From: Bact-08 sp964533215
Lineage (GTDB): Bacteria; Bacteroidota; Bacteroidia; Bacteroidales; UBA932
NCBI GenBank assembly: GCA_964533215.1
Contig: CAZHLJ010000006.1
Location: 67,172-131,171, forward strand
Length of the DNA: 64,000 bases
Direction: 5' to 3'
A model generated the notes under the pieces. It was not told the DNA's origin. It saw nothing but the letters and a program-made list of their open reading frames with translations, and searched no databases. Positions 27,400 through 35,437 of the stretch are shown in pieces (the stretch's first letter is position 1; the number at the start of each line of letters is the position of its first letter). The position numbers and the translations under genes are program-made.

Positions 27400-27828
27400 T
27401 CATCCTTGACGTTTTATCTTTGCTTCATCTCGTTTCGGAATCTCTATCTTAAGAATTCCATTGTCGTATTTGGCTGATACTTTTTCACTTTCCACAGATG
27501 TAGGTAATGAAAATGATCTGCAGAACGATTCGTAGCTGAACTCTTTCCTAGAATATAAACCCTCTTTAGTTTCGGATTCATTCTTCTTTTCAGAAGAGAT
27601 GGAAAGCACTCCATGTTTAATCTCAATCTTAAAATCGCTTTTTGTGAGACCTGGGGCAGCCATCTCAACGGTAAATTTATCAGCTTCCTCTTTTATATTT
27701 ACAGAAGGAAGTGTTGTGTTGGTCTGAGAAAAGTTGCGGGTTGACCAATCATTCCAATCTTGGTTAAAGAAATCATTGAATAGGTTTGACCAAATTGGAT
27801 AGTTTTCATTTCTTTTAATAAGTGTCAT
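27400..27828 (-). CDS. Small heat-shock protein, Hsp20/alpha-crystallin family
   Basis: This 142-residue ATP-independent chaperone holds unfolding proteins in the cytoplasm. The alpha-crystallin domain runs from about residue 45 to the end. It contains FTVEMAAPGLTKSDFKIEI and the conserved C-terminal A-x-x-x-N-G-(I/V)-L pattern (KYDNGILKIEIPK), plus a final short tail instead of the usual IxI. Unusually for this genome, a strong Shine-Dalgarno (GGAGG, complement at 27834-27838) lies five bases before the ATG, which suggests high translation. The gene ends in its own terminator. I see no CIRCE-type operator upstream. Confidence 0.93.
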   Translation of the reverse strand: MTLIKRNENYPIWSNLFNDFFNQDWNDWSTRNFSQTNTTLPSVNIKEEADKFTVEMAAPGLTKSDFKIEIKHGVLSISSEKKNESETKEGLYSRKEFSYESFCRSFSLPTSVESEKVSAKYDNGILKIEIPKRDEAKIKRQG

Positions 27829-27921
27829 AATAACCTCCGTTTTTATTTTGGTTTTAATGATAAAACTTCAAATAAAATACCAGACAGCTATTTTAGACAA
27901 AAAGTCTGTCATTTTGACAGG

Positions 27922-28287
27922 CTATTTATAATGCTTCTCCCCTATTTTCTTAAGTAATATATTGGCATCCTGCAAAGTAACCATACAGCCTTTGCCACTT
28001 TTTTCAAAGAAAGGGATGATAAGATCGACAAATTTTTCTATTTTTTCTGTCTCATCTACAATTTCAATGATAATTGGGATTTTCTCTGAAACCTCCCATA
28101 GTTTCTGGGAATATATCTGACTGCTTGCACCGTAGCCCATCACACCTTTGATTACTGTTGCTCCTGCAATCTCGTGTTGTTTGGCTGCATAGACAATAAC
28201 CTCATAAAGAGGCTTGTGTTCAAATTTATCAGTTGAACTGACATATATTCTCAACAATTTCGCATTTGATTTAGTTTTCATAATCAA
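27922..28287 (-). CDS. DUF190 family protein, CrcB partner
   Basis: This 121-residue PII-like-fold protein of the DUF190 family is recognised by LLRIYVSSTDKF, PLYEVIVYAAKQHEIAGATV and VMGYGASSQIYS. Members often sit beside CrcB fluoride channels, as here: it overlaps the crcB end by four bases in the same operon. The fold suggests a regulator or ligand-binding trimer, but the family has no proven biochemical role that I can state. The start ATG at 28287 falls inside the crcB reading frame, consistent with translational coupling. Confidence 0.88.
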   Translation of the reverse strand: MIMKTKSNAKLLRIYVSSTDKFEHKPLYEVIVYAAKQHEIAGATVIKGVMGYGASSQIYSQKLWEVSEKIPIIIEIVDETEKIEKFVDLIIPFFEKSGKGCMVTLQDANILLKKIGEKHYK

Positions 28288-28661
28288 AACGATTTAACGA
28301 TCATATTTCCAAGATAAATGGCAAGAAGACCCAGAAAAATTGTGGAACCTGTATATAGAACAAATTGGAATAATTCACCATCTCTCAACAAAGAGACATT
28401 TTCATTTGCGAAAGTGGAAAATGTGGTGAAGCCTCCACATAGCCCCACAGTCAGAAACAGCCTTAGCTCGTCTGACAAAAGCGCATTTCTTTCATAAAGG
28501 CCATATATAACACCCAAGATAAGACATCCTATAATATTGACGGCAAAAGTCCCGTATGGGAAAGATGATATAACTGTCTGCTGAAAAACCCTAGAGATAA
28601 GATACCTTAATACAGTTCCCAGAAAACCTCCTGCACCAACAATTAATAAAAGCCTAAACAT
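28284..28661 (-). CDS. crcB: Fluoride exporter CrcB/Fluc
   Basis: This small four-helix membrane protein of 125 residues is a dual-topology fluoride channel of the cytoplasmic membrane. The signature GGFLGTVLRYLIS at the N-terminus, FAVNIIGCLILG, and GLCGGFTTFSTFANE (the box with the phenylalanine and Ser/Thr residues lining the pore and the Na+ site) are all present. It lies first in the operon, followed by DUF190. No crcB-type fluoride riboswitch is recognisable in the 86 bases upstream, where the divergent GHL10-type gene also starts. Confidence 0.94.
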   Translation of the reverse strand: MFRLLLIVGAGGFLGTVLRYLISRVFQQTVISSFPYGTFAVNIIGCLILGVIYGLYERNALLSDELRLFLTVGLCGGFTTFSTFANENVSLLRDGELFQFVLYTGSTIFLGLLAIYLGNMIVKSF

Positions 28662-28747
28662 TTAAAAGATTTTATATTGCAAAGTTATTTAAAAAACGAA
28701 TATTTCATATCTTTAGCGCATAAACTGAACTACCTAAACCAAATACG

Positions 28748-30229
28748 ATGAGAAATTCATTTTACAATCTTAAAAACTTCGGATATTTCCTTGTTTTCTC
28801 AATTCTGGTAATAGTTTCCTGCTCAAAAGAGGGAACGGAGCCTGAAAAGCCGCCAGTGGTTGAATTATCAAAAGAGTTTAATCCTGCAACCGATAAAGTT
28901 ATCCTAAAACACGAATTTCGCGCAGCATGGCTTACAACTGTGGGAAATTATGACTGGCCGCCAAAAAATGCTTCACCAGAAGTGCAAAAGGCGGAGTTGA
29001 TAAGTATTATAGACAAGCTGAAGGATCTGAATTTCAATGTAATATTATTTCACATAAGGCCTACATCAGATGCATTTTACAAATCCAAACTGGTTCCATG
29101 GTCTATCTACCTGACAGGGACGCAAGGTCAAGATCCGGGCTTTGATCCTCTTCAGGTTGCAATAGACGCAGCCCACGAAAGAGGAATGGAGGTCCATGGC
29201 TGGCTCAACCCATACAGAGTCGGCTCAACCAGTACAGTTCTGGCATCAAACCATCCTGTTGTGCTTCATCCTGACTGGTGTATAGAATATAGCAACAACA
29301 GATACCTTAATCCGGGTATGCCGGAGGTTCAGGCTCATCTGCAGAGCGTCATTAAAGAGATTATAGACAATTATGATATTGACGGTATTCATTTTGACGA
29401 CTACTTCTACCCTTCCGGTGCAAAATCAACCTCCAACCCATTTGGGTTTAACGACAAGGCCTCTTTTGAACAATATGGCGGCAGCATGAATATTCACACA
29501 TGGAGAGAAAAGAATGTCGACAATATGGTAAGAGATGTCAGTCAATTGATTAAAAGCATCAACCCGAAGATTGTATTCGGAATATCACCACAGGGAGTAC
29601 AGGAAAATTCAATGACAGTATATGCAAATGCATTATCCTGGTTACAGAACAAGTGGCTGGACTATCTTGCTCCTCAGATATATTGGCAAATAGGACACCC
29701 AACTGCTGACTTCAGCACAGTAATCAGGTATTGGGATTCCAATGCAAATGGGACACCTATTATTCCGGGACTGGCTGCATATAAATATGGTGACAGCAAT
29801 TATCCTGCATATACTCTGCAGGAAATGTTAAACGAAGTTGCTATGGGCAGATTCTTAAATAGCGTGTCTGGAAATTGCTGGTTCAGAGTTGCATATTTTG
29901 CTTCAAACTCACTTGGAAATTATATCAAAAGCACAATATATCCAGCTCCAAGCCTCATTCCTAAATTGGGATCCTACAACGAAGCTGTGCCTGCAACTCC
30001 TTCTGTTAAATTAGATCAGAAGACGATATCATGGAATAGTGTAACAAATGCTAAACAATATGCAGTATACGAGCTGGTCAGGGATGGGAAAACAAAGAAC
30101 TGGAATGCATTGTCCCGTCAATTAAGCTCCTCTTTATCCTTTACGGGATCATCAGGAAAGAACTACCTGGTTATCGCTGTCAACGGCAAGGAAAAATCGA
30201 CTTTTGAGAAGGTTGTATATATAAATTAA
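28748..30229 (+). CDS. Glycosyl hydrolase-like 10 (GHL10/DUF187) family lipoprotein
   Basis: This 493-residue lipoprotein has a signal peptide ending in a lipobox (FSILVIVSCSK, Cys near residue 25). The central TIM-barrel-like GHL10 domain starts EFRAAWLTTVGNYDWPPK and includes MEVHGWLNPYRV, IDGIHFDDYFYP and WLDYLAPQIYWQ. These match the family, whose members act on or bind peptidoglycan-like or host glycans; DGIHFDDYF carries the likely catalytic acids. The C-terminal 90 residues form a fibronectin-III-like domain (PSVKLDQKTISWNSV). It is divergent from crcB and convergent with the hydrolase. Substrate unknown. Confidence 0.88.
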   Translation: MRNSFYNLKNFGYFLVFSILVIVSCSKEGTEPEKPPVVELSKEFNPATDKVILKHEFRAAWLTTVGNYDWPPKNASPEVQKAELISIIDKLKDLNFNVILFHIRPTSDAFYKSKLVPWSIYLTGTQGQDPGFDPLQVAIDAAHERGMEVHGWLNPYRVGSTSTVLASNHPVVLHPDWCIEYSNNRYLNPGMPEVQAHLQSVIKEIIDNYDIDGIHFDDYFYPSGAKSTSNPFGFNDKASFEQYGGSMNIHTWREKNVDNMVRDVSQLIKSINPKIVFGISPQGVQENSMTVYANALSWLQNKWLDYLAPQIYWQIGHPTADFSTVIRYWDSNANGTPIIPGLAAYKYGDSNYPAYTLQEMLNEVAMGRFLNSVSGNCWFRVAYFASNSLGNYIKSTIYPAPSLIPKLGSYNEAVPATPSVKLDQKTISWNSVTNAKQYAVYELVRDGKTKNWNALSRQLSSSLSFTGSSGKNYLVIAVNGKEKSTFEKVVYIN

Positions 30230-30248
30230 ACATCTTCAGCAACTCATT

Positions 30249-31646
30249 CTACTTGATTTTCTTAAGGATCCAGTCCGAAATAATTGACAAAGCCTTTGTT
30301 GAGAAGGTCTCTGTAATTATTGAGTATTCTGAAGGCAATCCTGTTTCAGCATTCTGAAAAAGATGGTTAAGTCCCTCTATTTCAATAATAACAACATCAT
30401 TGTTAATTTTAGCAACACTATTGTTATCTATCTGATCTACTTTGACAAAGCAATTTTCTATTGCATTCAGGTTCATTTTTGCCGGCACCTGAAGGTCTTT
30501 GCTTCCACAGATTGCCAATATTGGACATTTCACCTCTCTAAGAGCAATTGCAGGGTCGTATTTTAGGAAAAACAACATCCAAGGAGATGTAATTTGCTCA
30601 GCCTGCTGCTTAGCCATCTGGTAAGATGCCTCTCCTTTTGATGCTGAGATAATCAAACTTATAATTATATTTTTAAGATCGGGATCCTTTTCATATTTAT
30701 CAATCTTTTTAAATATCTCTTGATTAAGCTTCGTGTACTCAGAGAGATCTGCCTCAGAGACACCGGAGGCTCTTGCAATAAGCCCCTGCTGCTCCAATAT
30801 AATTTCAGATCCTTTCACTCCAGGAGCTGCCAAAAGCACAATAAATGCAATATCGCCCCTATCGCTTGCAACCAACGGAGCAATAATACCCCCCTCACTA
30901 TGCCCGATAAGTCCGATATTATCACATCTCACATCTTTTCTACCTTTAAGGAAATCTATCGCGGCATTGGCATCATCTGCAAAATCCAATGTGGTAGCTG
31001 AAGAAAAAACACCCTGAGACTCTCCAACCCCTCTATCGTCGTATCTAAGCACACCTATACCATTTTTTGCAAGATGGTCTGCAATTACAAGAAAAGGTTT
31101 ATGACCCATAATTTCCTCGTTCCTATCCTGAGGACCACTGCCGGAAATTAATACAACAACAGGAAAGATTCCCTCTTTTGAAGGTAATGTGAGCGTCCCG
31201 GCCAATGTAATTCCCGCTTTTTCATTTCTAAACCTGACCTCTTCGGAGTAGTATCCAAAAGGTGGCTTTGGCTCCTGTGGCCTTGCAGGACCTTTAATTG
31301 CCCTCCTTGAAAGGTTCACCGGAAATGATTCTCCTCTCTGTTTAAATGTTCCAATAAACCTGTCATCCGTAAAAACTCCCGAATATTCGATTTCTGAAGC
31401 AGAAACCTCAAGCCTTAAAACAGAGTTATTTACAAAAGAGATCTTATCTACATGTATGCCTTTAACTCCTTGATCCGGGCTATCCATTGTGGCAAAATAA
31501 ATGGAGTCCTGCCTTGAAATATTAAAGACAATTCTAAGCTCCATACTTCGAGCCTTAATGATTCCATTCCAACTTCCCTCAATGGATTGTGAGAGAGAGG
31601 AGATTGAGGTTAAAATCATCCCCAACAATAATAAAGGCCATTTCAT
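30249..31646 (-). CDS. Secreted alpha/beta hydrolase, prolyl-oligopeptidase-like serine hydrolase
   Basis: This protein of about 465 residues has a signal peptide (WPLLLLGMILTSISSLSQ), a beta-rich N-terminal part (EGSWNGIIKARSMELRIVF, DRFIGTFKQRGE), and a C-terminal alpha/beta hydrolase. The oxyanion region reads VVLISGSGPQDRNE, the nucleophile Ser is in IGLIGHSEGGIIAPL, and the His in IEGLNHLFQ is near the end. An acyl-carbohydrate or peptide ester substrate is possible. The frame is open upstream to 31766, but that gives an implausible N-terminus with no signal, so I took the ATG at 31646, which is immediately followed by the signal sequence. Confidence 0.84.
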   Translation of the reverse strand: MKWPLLLLGMILTSISSLSQSIEGSWNGIIKARSMELRIVFNISRQDSIYFATMDSPDQGVKGIHVDKISFVNNSVLRLEVSASEIEYSGVFTDDRFIGTFKQRGESFPVNLSRRAIKGPARPQEPKPPFGYYSEEVRFRNEKAGITLAGTLTLPSKEGIFPVVVLISGSGPQDRNEEIMGHKPFLVIADHLAKNGIGVLRYDDRGVGESQGVFSSATTLDFADDANAAIDFLKGRKDVRCDNIGLIGHSEGGIIAPLVASDRGDIAFIVLLAAPGVKGSEIILEQQGLIARASGVSEADLSEYTKLNQEIFKKIDKYEKDPDLKNIIISLIISASKGEASYQMAKQQAEQITSPWMLFFLKYDPAIALREVKCPILAICGSKDLQVPAKMNLNAIENCFVKVDQIDNNSVAKINNDVVIIEIEGLNHLFQNAETGLPSEYSIITETFSTKALSIISDWILKKIK

Positions 31647-31684
31647 ACAAAAATTATAATATATGTAAAGTATGAATATTTTTT

Positions 31685-31692
31685 TAAATTTG
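31685..31692 (+). promoter_or_regulatory. Putative -7 box for the umuD-vanZ-umuC operon
   Basis: TAAATTTG perfectly matches TAnnTTTG. If real, transcription starts near 31699, which would exclude an upstream in-frame ATG at 31672 and make 31702 or 31711 the start of umuD, with almost no leader. No -33 TTTG at the right spacing and no recognisable SOS operator are seen, so this is tentative. Confidence 0.3.
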
Positions 31693-31701
31693 GAAAAATT
31701 A

Positions 31702-32142
31702 ATGGCAACAATGAAGCCTGACAATATTGAATTTTCAAGACCTGACGTTGGAAAAGATCTATACATACCTATAGCCGAAAGTCCGGTCCATGCAGGATTC
31801 CCTTCTCCGGCTGAGAATTTTATTGAAAATAAGATGGATCTTAACAGGGCTCTTGTAAAAAACCCATCTTCTACTTTTTTTGCAAGAGTAAAAGGGGAAA
31901 GTATGATAGAAGATGGAATAGATGATGGGGATTTGCTTATAATAGATAAATCGGTTGACCCTTTTGATGGATGCCTGGCTGTTTGCTTTATCGATGGAGA
32001 TTTTACACTGAAAAGAGTCCGCCAGGAAGACGATCACCTTCTCCTTATACCTGCAAATAAGAGATTCAAACCTATCAAGGTCGATAAGGATAACAATTTT
32101 CTGTTATGGGGTGTTGTTAAGTATATAATAAAGAAAGTGTGA
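31702..32142 (+). CDS. umuD: UmuD-like translesion-polymerase accessory protein (S24 peptidase)
   Basis: About 146 residues form an S24/LexA-type self-cleaving protease without a DNA-binding domain. The cleavage site region is HAGFPSPAENF near residue 32 (Ala-Gly pair), Ser is in VKGESMIEDGI and the Lys general base in FTLKRVRQ. Cleaved UmuD would form part of DNA polymerase V. I prefer ATG 31702 (MATMKP) to the in-frame ATG 31672, because of the overlapping -7 box and because UmuD proteins begin at about this point; 31711 is also possible. It is followed by vanZ (one-base overlap) and umuC. Confidence 0.88.
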   Translation: MATMKPDNIEFSRPDVGKDLYIPIAESPVHAGFPSPAENFIENKMDLNRALVKNPSSTFFARVKGESMIEDGIDDGDLLIIDKSVDPFDGCLAVCFIDGDFTLKRVRQEDDHLLLIPANKRFKPIKVDKDNNFLLWGVVKYIIKKV

Positions 32143-32543
32143 TGAAAAAAATCTCCAAGCTGTTCAAATGCCTTTTTTTCTTTTATCTTGCGACATTACT
32201 GACTCTTATGATAGTCACAATCAGAACAGACAAAATAGAAATTCCTACACAGCTATTTGGAATAGATATTGACAAAATCGTGCATTTCACCCTCTTTCTT
32301 CCCTATCCGTTTTTAATATGGCTGGCTTTTAGGGATTCATTAAAGCGCCGATTCAAAAATTTATCCATTGCCTTTATAGCCTTCTCGGGCATCTTGCTTG
32401 CATTTTGCACCGAATATGCTCAGCACTTTAATCCTGACAGGAATTACGACCCAAAGGACATCCTTGCAAATATATTATCCATTGTTGTAGGCACTCTTCT
32501 TTTAGCTGCTATCAGATATGTTTGGACTAGTAGATTGCAATAA
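32142..32543 (+). CDS. VanZ family membrane protein
   Basis: This membrane protein of about 133 residues has four hydrophobic segments. The VanZ-like signature includes IDKIVHFTLFLPYPFLIW (D-K-hydrophobic-HF) and AFCTEYAQHFNPDRNYDPKD. The E/Q-x-x-(D)-R-x-x-D-x-x-D element is typical of the family, named after a teicoplanin-resistance protein of unknown mechanism. The ATG at 32142 overlaps the umuD stop by one base (TGATG). The 3' end runs 26 bases into umuC. Being sandwiched in a translesion polymerase operon is unexpected. Its role here is unknown, and simple transcriptional piggy-backing is possible. Confidence 0.85.
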   Translation: MKKISKLFKCLFFFYLATLLTLMIVTIRTDKIEIPTQLFGIDIDKIVHFTLFLPYPFLIWLAFRDSLKRRFKNLSIAFIAFSGILLAFCTEYAQHFNPDRNYDPKDILANILSIVVGTLLLAAIRYVWTSRLQ

Positions 32544-33777
32544 CTTCTTTGTAAGCTGTGAAAGAGTATTCAATCCGGCACTTAACGGGAAGCCGGTTGT
32601 GGTACTTAGCAACAATGACGGGTGTGTCATATCTCGTTCAAACGAAGCTAAGGCTTTAGGAATCAAAATGGGGGAACCAGCATTCAAAATTGCGGGCTTA
32701 GCCAGGAAAGAGAATGTTGCCATCTTTTCTTCCAACTATGTTTTGTATGGCGACATGTCCGAAAGAGTAATGAGTTGCATCCGAAATTATGTACCAGGAA
32801 TAGAGATATATTCAATAGACGAGGCTTTCCTTGATTTCAATGGTGTAAATGAAGTTCAGTTGAAAAGACTTGGGGAGGAGATTGCAAAAAACACATACAG
32901 AAATACAGGCATTCCTGTAAGTATTGGAATTTCCCACACAAAAACCTTGGCAAAGATTGCAAGCAAGCTAAGCAAGAAATATGCTGGGTTTAAGGGCTCT
33001 TGCCTGATGTATAAGGATGTTGACATAAAAAAGGTTCTAAAGACATACCCTATTGAAGATATCTGGGGTATTGGGAGAAGACATTCCAAAATGCTTATAA
33101 ACAACCATATAAACACAGCATTGGATTTTATCAACTCACCTCCTGAATGGGTAAGATCAAAAATGAGCATAGTGGGTCTAAAGACATGGAAAGAACTTAG
33201 AGGGGAGGCCTGCATAACATTTGAGGACTCAATTAATGAAAAAAAGCAAATATGTACCAGCAGGAGTTTCTCTTCAGAACTGACAAATATGGAAGACCTA
33301 TACCAGGCTGTCGCATATTTCACAAGTTCTTGTTCAGAAAAACTACGGAAACAAAAAAGCGTTTGCGGACAGGTTCAAGTGTTTATTCTTACAAACTATT
33401 TCAAGGAAGATATGCCGCAACAATACCAGAGCATGGTTGTACCACTGGAAGTCGCTACCGATAGTACATTGGAATTGACAAAAGTGTCATGCAGAGCTCT
33501 GGAAAAGATATTCAAACTCGGATATGGATATAAAAAAGCTGGGGTGATTTTTTCCAGAATTACCAAAAAGGTAGAGACAAGTGGTAGCCTATTTTGTGAG
33601 TTCGACAAGGAAAAACATTCCCATCTTATGTTGGCATTAGACGAGGTGAACAAAAAATATGGAAAGAATTCGATAGTTACAGCAGCTCAGGGCGTAGAGA
33701 GTATTAAAGCTTTATCTGACCATCTTTCCAAAAGATTTACAACCAATTGGGATGACATTATTGAAGTAAAAATTTAA
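32518..33777 (+). CDS. umuC: Y-family DNA polymerase UmuC
   Basis: This 419-residue translesion polymerase catalytic subunit (Pol V) has palm-domain start FGLVDCNNFFVSCERVFNP, where the first Asp is a metal ligand. YSIDEAFLDF near residue 100 supplies the catalytic Asp-Glu pair. SIGISHTKTLAKIASKLSKK (fingers/palm) and an HhH-like GIGRRHSKML follow. The C-terminal little-finger and UmuC-specific tail (SEKLRKQKSVCGQVQVF) are present, and the size fits UmuC rather than the shorter DinB. It overlaps vanZ by 26 bases at its start and the convergent GH13 gene by 20 bases at its end. Confidence 0.93.
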   Translation: MFGLVDCNNFFVSCERVFNPALNGKPVVVLSNNDGCVISRSNEAKALGIKMGEPAFKIAGLARKENVAIFSSNYVLYGDMSERVMSCIRNYVPGIEIYSIDEAFLDFNGVNEVQLKRLGEEIAKNTYRNTGIPVSIGISHTKTLAKIASKLSKKYAGFKGSCLMYKDVDIKKVLKTYPIEDIWGIGRRHSKMLINNHINTALDFINSPPEWVRSKMSIVGLKTWKELRGEACITFEDSINEKKQICTSRSFSSELTNMEDLYQAVAYFTSSCSEKLRKQKSVCGQVQVFILTNYFKEDMPQQYQSMVVPLEVATDSTLELTKVSCRALEKIFKLGYGYKKAGVIFSRITKKVETSGSLFCEFDKEKHSHLMLALDEVNKKYGKNSIVTAAQGVESIKALSDHLSKRFTTNWDDIIEVKI

Positions 33778-35437
33778 TTACTCGAATATCGTTTGCTCCT
33801 ACTTCTACATTATATGGAGACCTTAAAGAGAGAAGCTCATGAACATCCGTTGAAGATATCAGATCTTCACCATAACTTAAAAACTGATCCTTTATCATAA
33901 AATAATCAAAGGAATGTATAGGAATGTTTATTTTCAGATTCCTGGCCCTGCTCTCAAAGTTGGCCACTACTAAAATAAGCTCTCCTTCTTCATATCTAAG
34001 GAAAGCATAATGATAGAATGGGTCAAAGTAATCTGATCTGCCGTTTATGTAAGAGAGGTCATAAGTCTTACCCGTTTTGAATGCAGGTTCATTAAGAGCA
34101 ATGTTGAGAAGTCTCTTGTAGTTGTTTCTCAGAGGTGGCTCTTGGTCGGTTTCCCTCCACTTTCGGATGGTTTCAACAGACCAGTAGTCAAAAATGGATG
34201 TCCTGCCGTTCAAGTCACTAAATCCTTCCGAATCCATACCTTTCTCTCCAAGTTCCTGTCCAAAATAGAGAATGAAAGGTGTCGTATTCAGCAGAAGAGA
34301 GACAGCCAAGGCAGGAATTGCCAGATATGGATCACCTAGAAAAAAATCTGAGGCAATTCGTTGTTCATCATGGTTTTCAAGAAAATTAACCATTTTGTTC
34401 AGATTATCTCCCAAAGACTGCCAACAACCTGTGATTGAAGATGCTGATGACTCACCTCTTAAAATTCTCTTTAAATTATCATAAAGACCAACCTTATCAT
34501 ATAAATAGTCAAACCCTCCGGAATTAATATAGACGGAATACTGCTCCGGTTTGTATATCTCTGCAATAAACAGGGTTTTAGGATTATTCTTTTTTATACT
34601 TTTTATAGCCCATTTCCAATACTCCACAGGCACCATCTCCGCCATATCGCATCTGAAACCATCTACTCCAAGGTTTACCCAATATTGGAGGACACTCTTC
34701 ATCTTTTTCCATGTGTCAGGAACAGGATTGAAATAGCCGCGTTCCTGATCAAGATAGTCTACTCCATAATTCAACTTGACAGTCTCATACCAATCAAAAA
34801 CACCAGGATCTGGACGGAAGCAATCATTTCCGGTAACACGTGCTGGAAATTCTTCATATTTTATTGTTTCTTCACTATTTACAACAGGCAACTTTAAGTT
34901 CTCATTTAATATATAGTAGAAGTTATTCATGGGGTGGAAAGCATAATCTTTCTTGTCCCTCAATCCAAAATCATCAACGCCTTTTGGTGCATTGTCGGAA
35001 TGGTAACATCTGGCAACATGATTTGGAATGTAATCGATAATAACTTTAATATCTAGTTTGTGACATCTTTCTATCAACTCCACAAATTCTCCTATTCTGT
35101 TGGAAACATCTATTGCAAGGTCGGGATCCACATCAAAATAATCCTTTACCGCAAATGGAGAACCAGCCTCACCCTTAACAAGACATTTATAATCAGGAGC
35201 AATTTGATCACTTGAATAATCTGTTTTGGTAGCATGCTCCAATACACCTGTAAACCAAATATGTGTGCAACCCAATTCTTTTATTGAAAGAATAGTTTTA
35301 TTGTCAAAATCATTAAATTTTCCCGAACCATTCACCATAAAAGAAGAATTGGGAACACAACTATCATTTGTGTTCCCAAACAACCGAGGTAATACTTGGT
35401 ATATTATAAACTTCTCCTGCACAGGAAAATTTACCAA
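33758..35437 (-). CDS. Alpha-amylase family glycoside hydrolase (GH13)
   Basis: This 559-residue protein has no signal peptide, so it is probably cytoplasmic and acts on glycogen or imported maltodextrin. The four GH13 regions are present: I IIDYIPNHVARCYH (residues 133-146), II VDGFRCDMAEM with the nucleophile Asp near 262, III LFIAEIYKP with the acid/base Glu, and IV FLENHDEQR. The all-beta C-terminal domain contains ILVVANFESRARNLKI. The subfamily cannot be fixed. Its start overlaps the PFK stop by seven bases, so the two genes form a glycolytic unit that supplies and burns glucose. Confidence 0.92.
   Translation of the reverse strand: MVNFPVQEKFIIYQVLPRLFGNTNDSCVPNSSFMVNGSGKFNDFDNKTILSIKELGCTHIWFTGVLEHATKTDYSSDQIAPDYKCLVKGEAGSPFAVKDYFDVDPDLAIDVSNRIGEFVELIERCHKLDIKVIIDYIPNHVARCYHSDNAPKGVDDFGLRDKKDYAFHPMNNFYYILNENLKLPVVNSEETIKYEEFPARVTGNDCFRPDPGVFDWYETVKLNYGVDYLDQERGYFNPVPDTWKKMKSVLQYWVNLGVDGFRCDMAEMVPVEYWKWAIKSIKKNNPKTLFIAEIYKPEQYSVYINSGGFDYLYDKVGLYDNLKRILRGESSASSITGCWQSLGDNLNKMVNFLENHDEQRIASDFFLGDPYLAIPALAVSLLLNTTPFILYFGQELGEKGMDSEGFSDLNGRTSIFDYWSVETIRKWRETDQEPPLRNNYKRLLNIALNEPAFKTGKTYDLSYINGRSDYFDPFYHYAFLRYEEGELILVVANFESRARNLKINIPIHSFDYFMIKDQFLSYGEDLISSTDVHELLSLRSPYNVEVGANDIRVIKFLLQ

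Noticed and set aside
28662..28747. Possible fluoride (crcB) riboswitch upstream of crcB
   Set aside because: The 86-base region is AT-rich with none of the crcB-motif conserved segments, and it also holds the divergent lipoprotein start.
31647..31766. Longer N-terminus for the alpha/beta hydrolase
   Set aside because: It places 40 residues before a clean signal peptide and overlaps the umuD coding region on the other strand.
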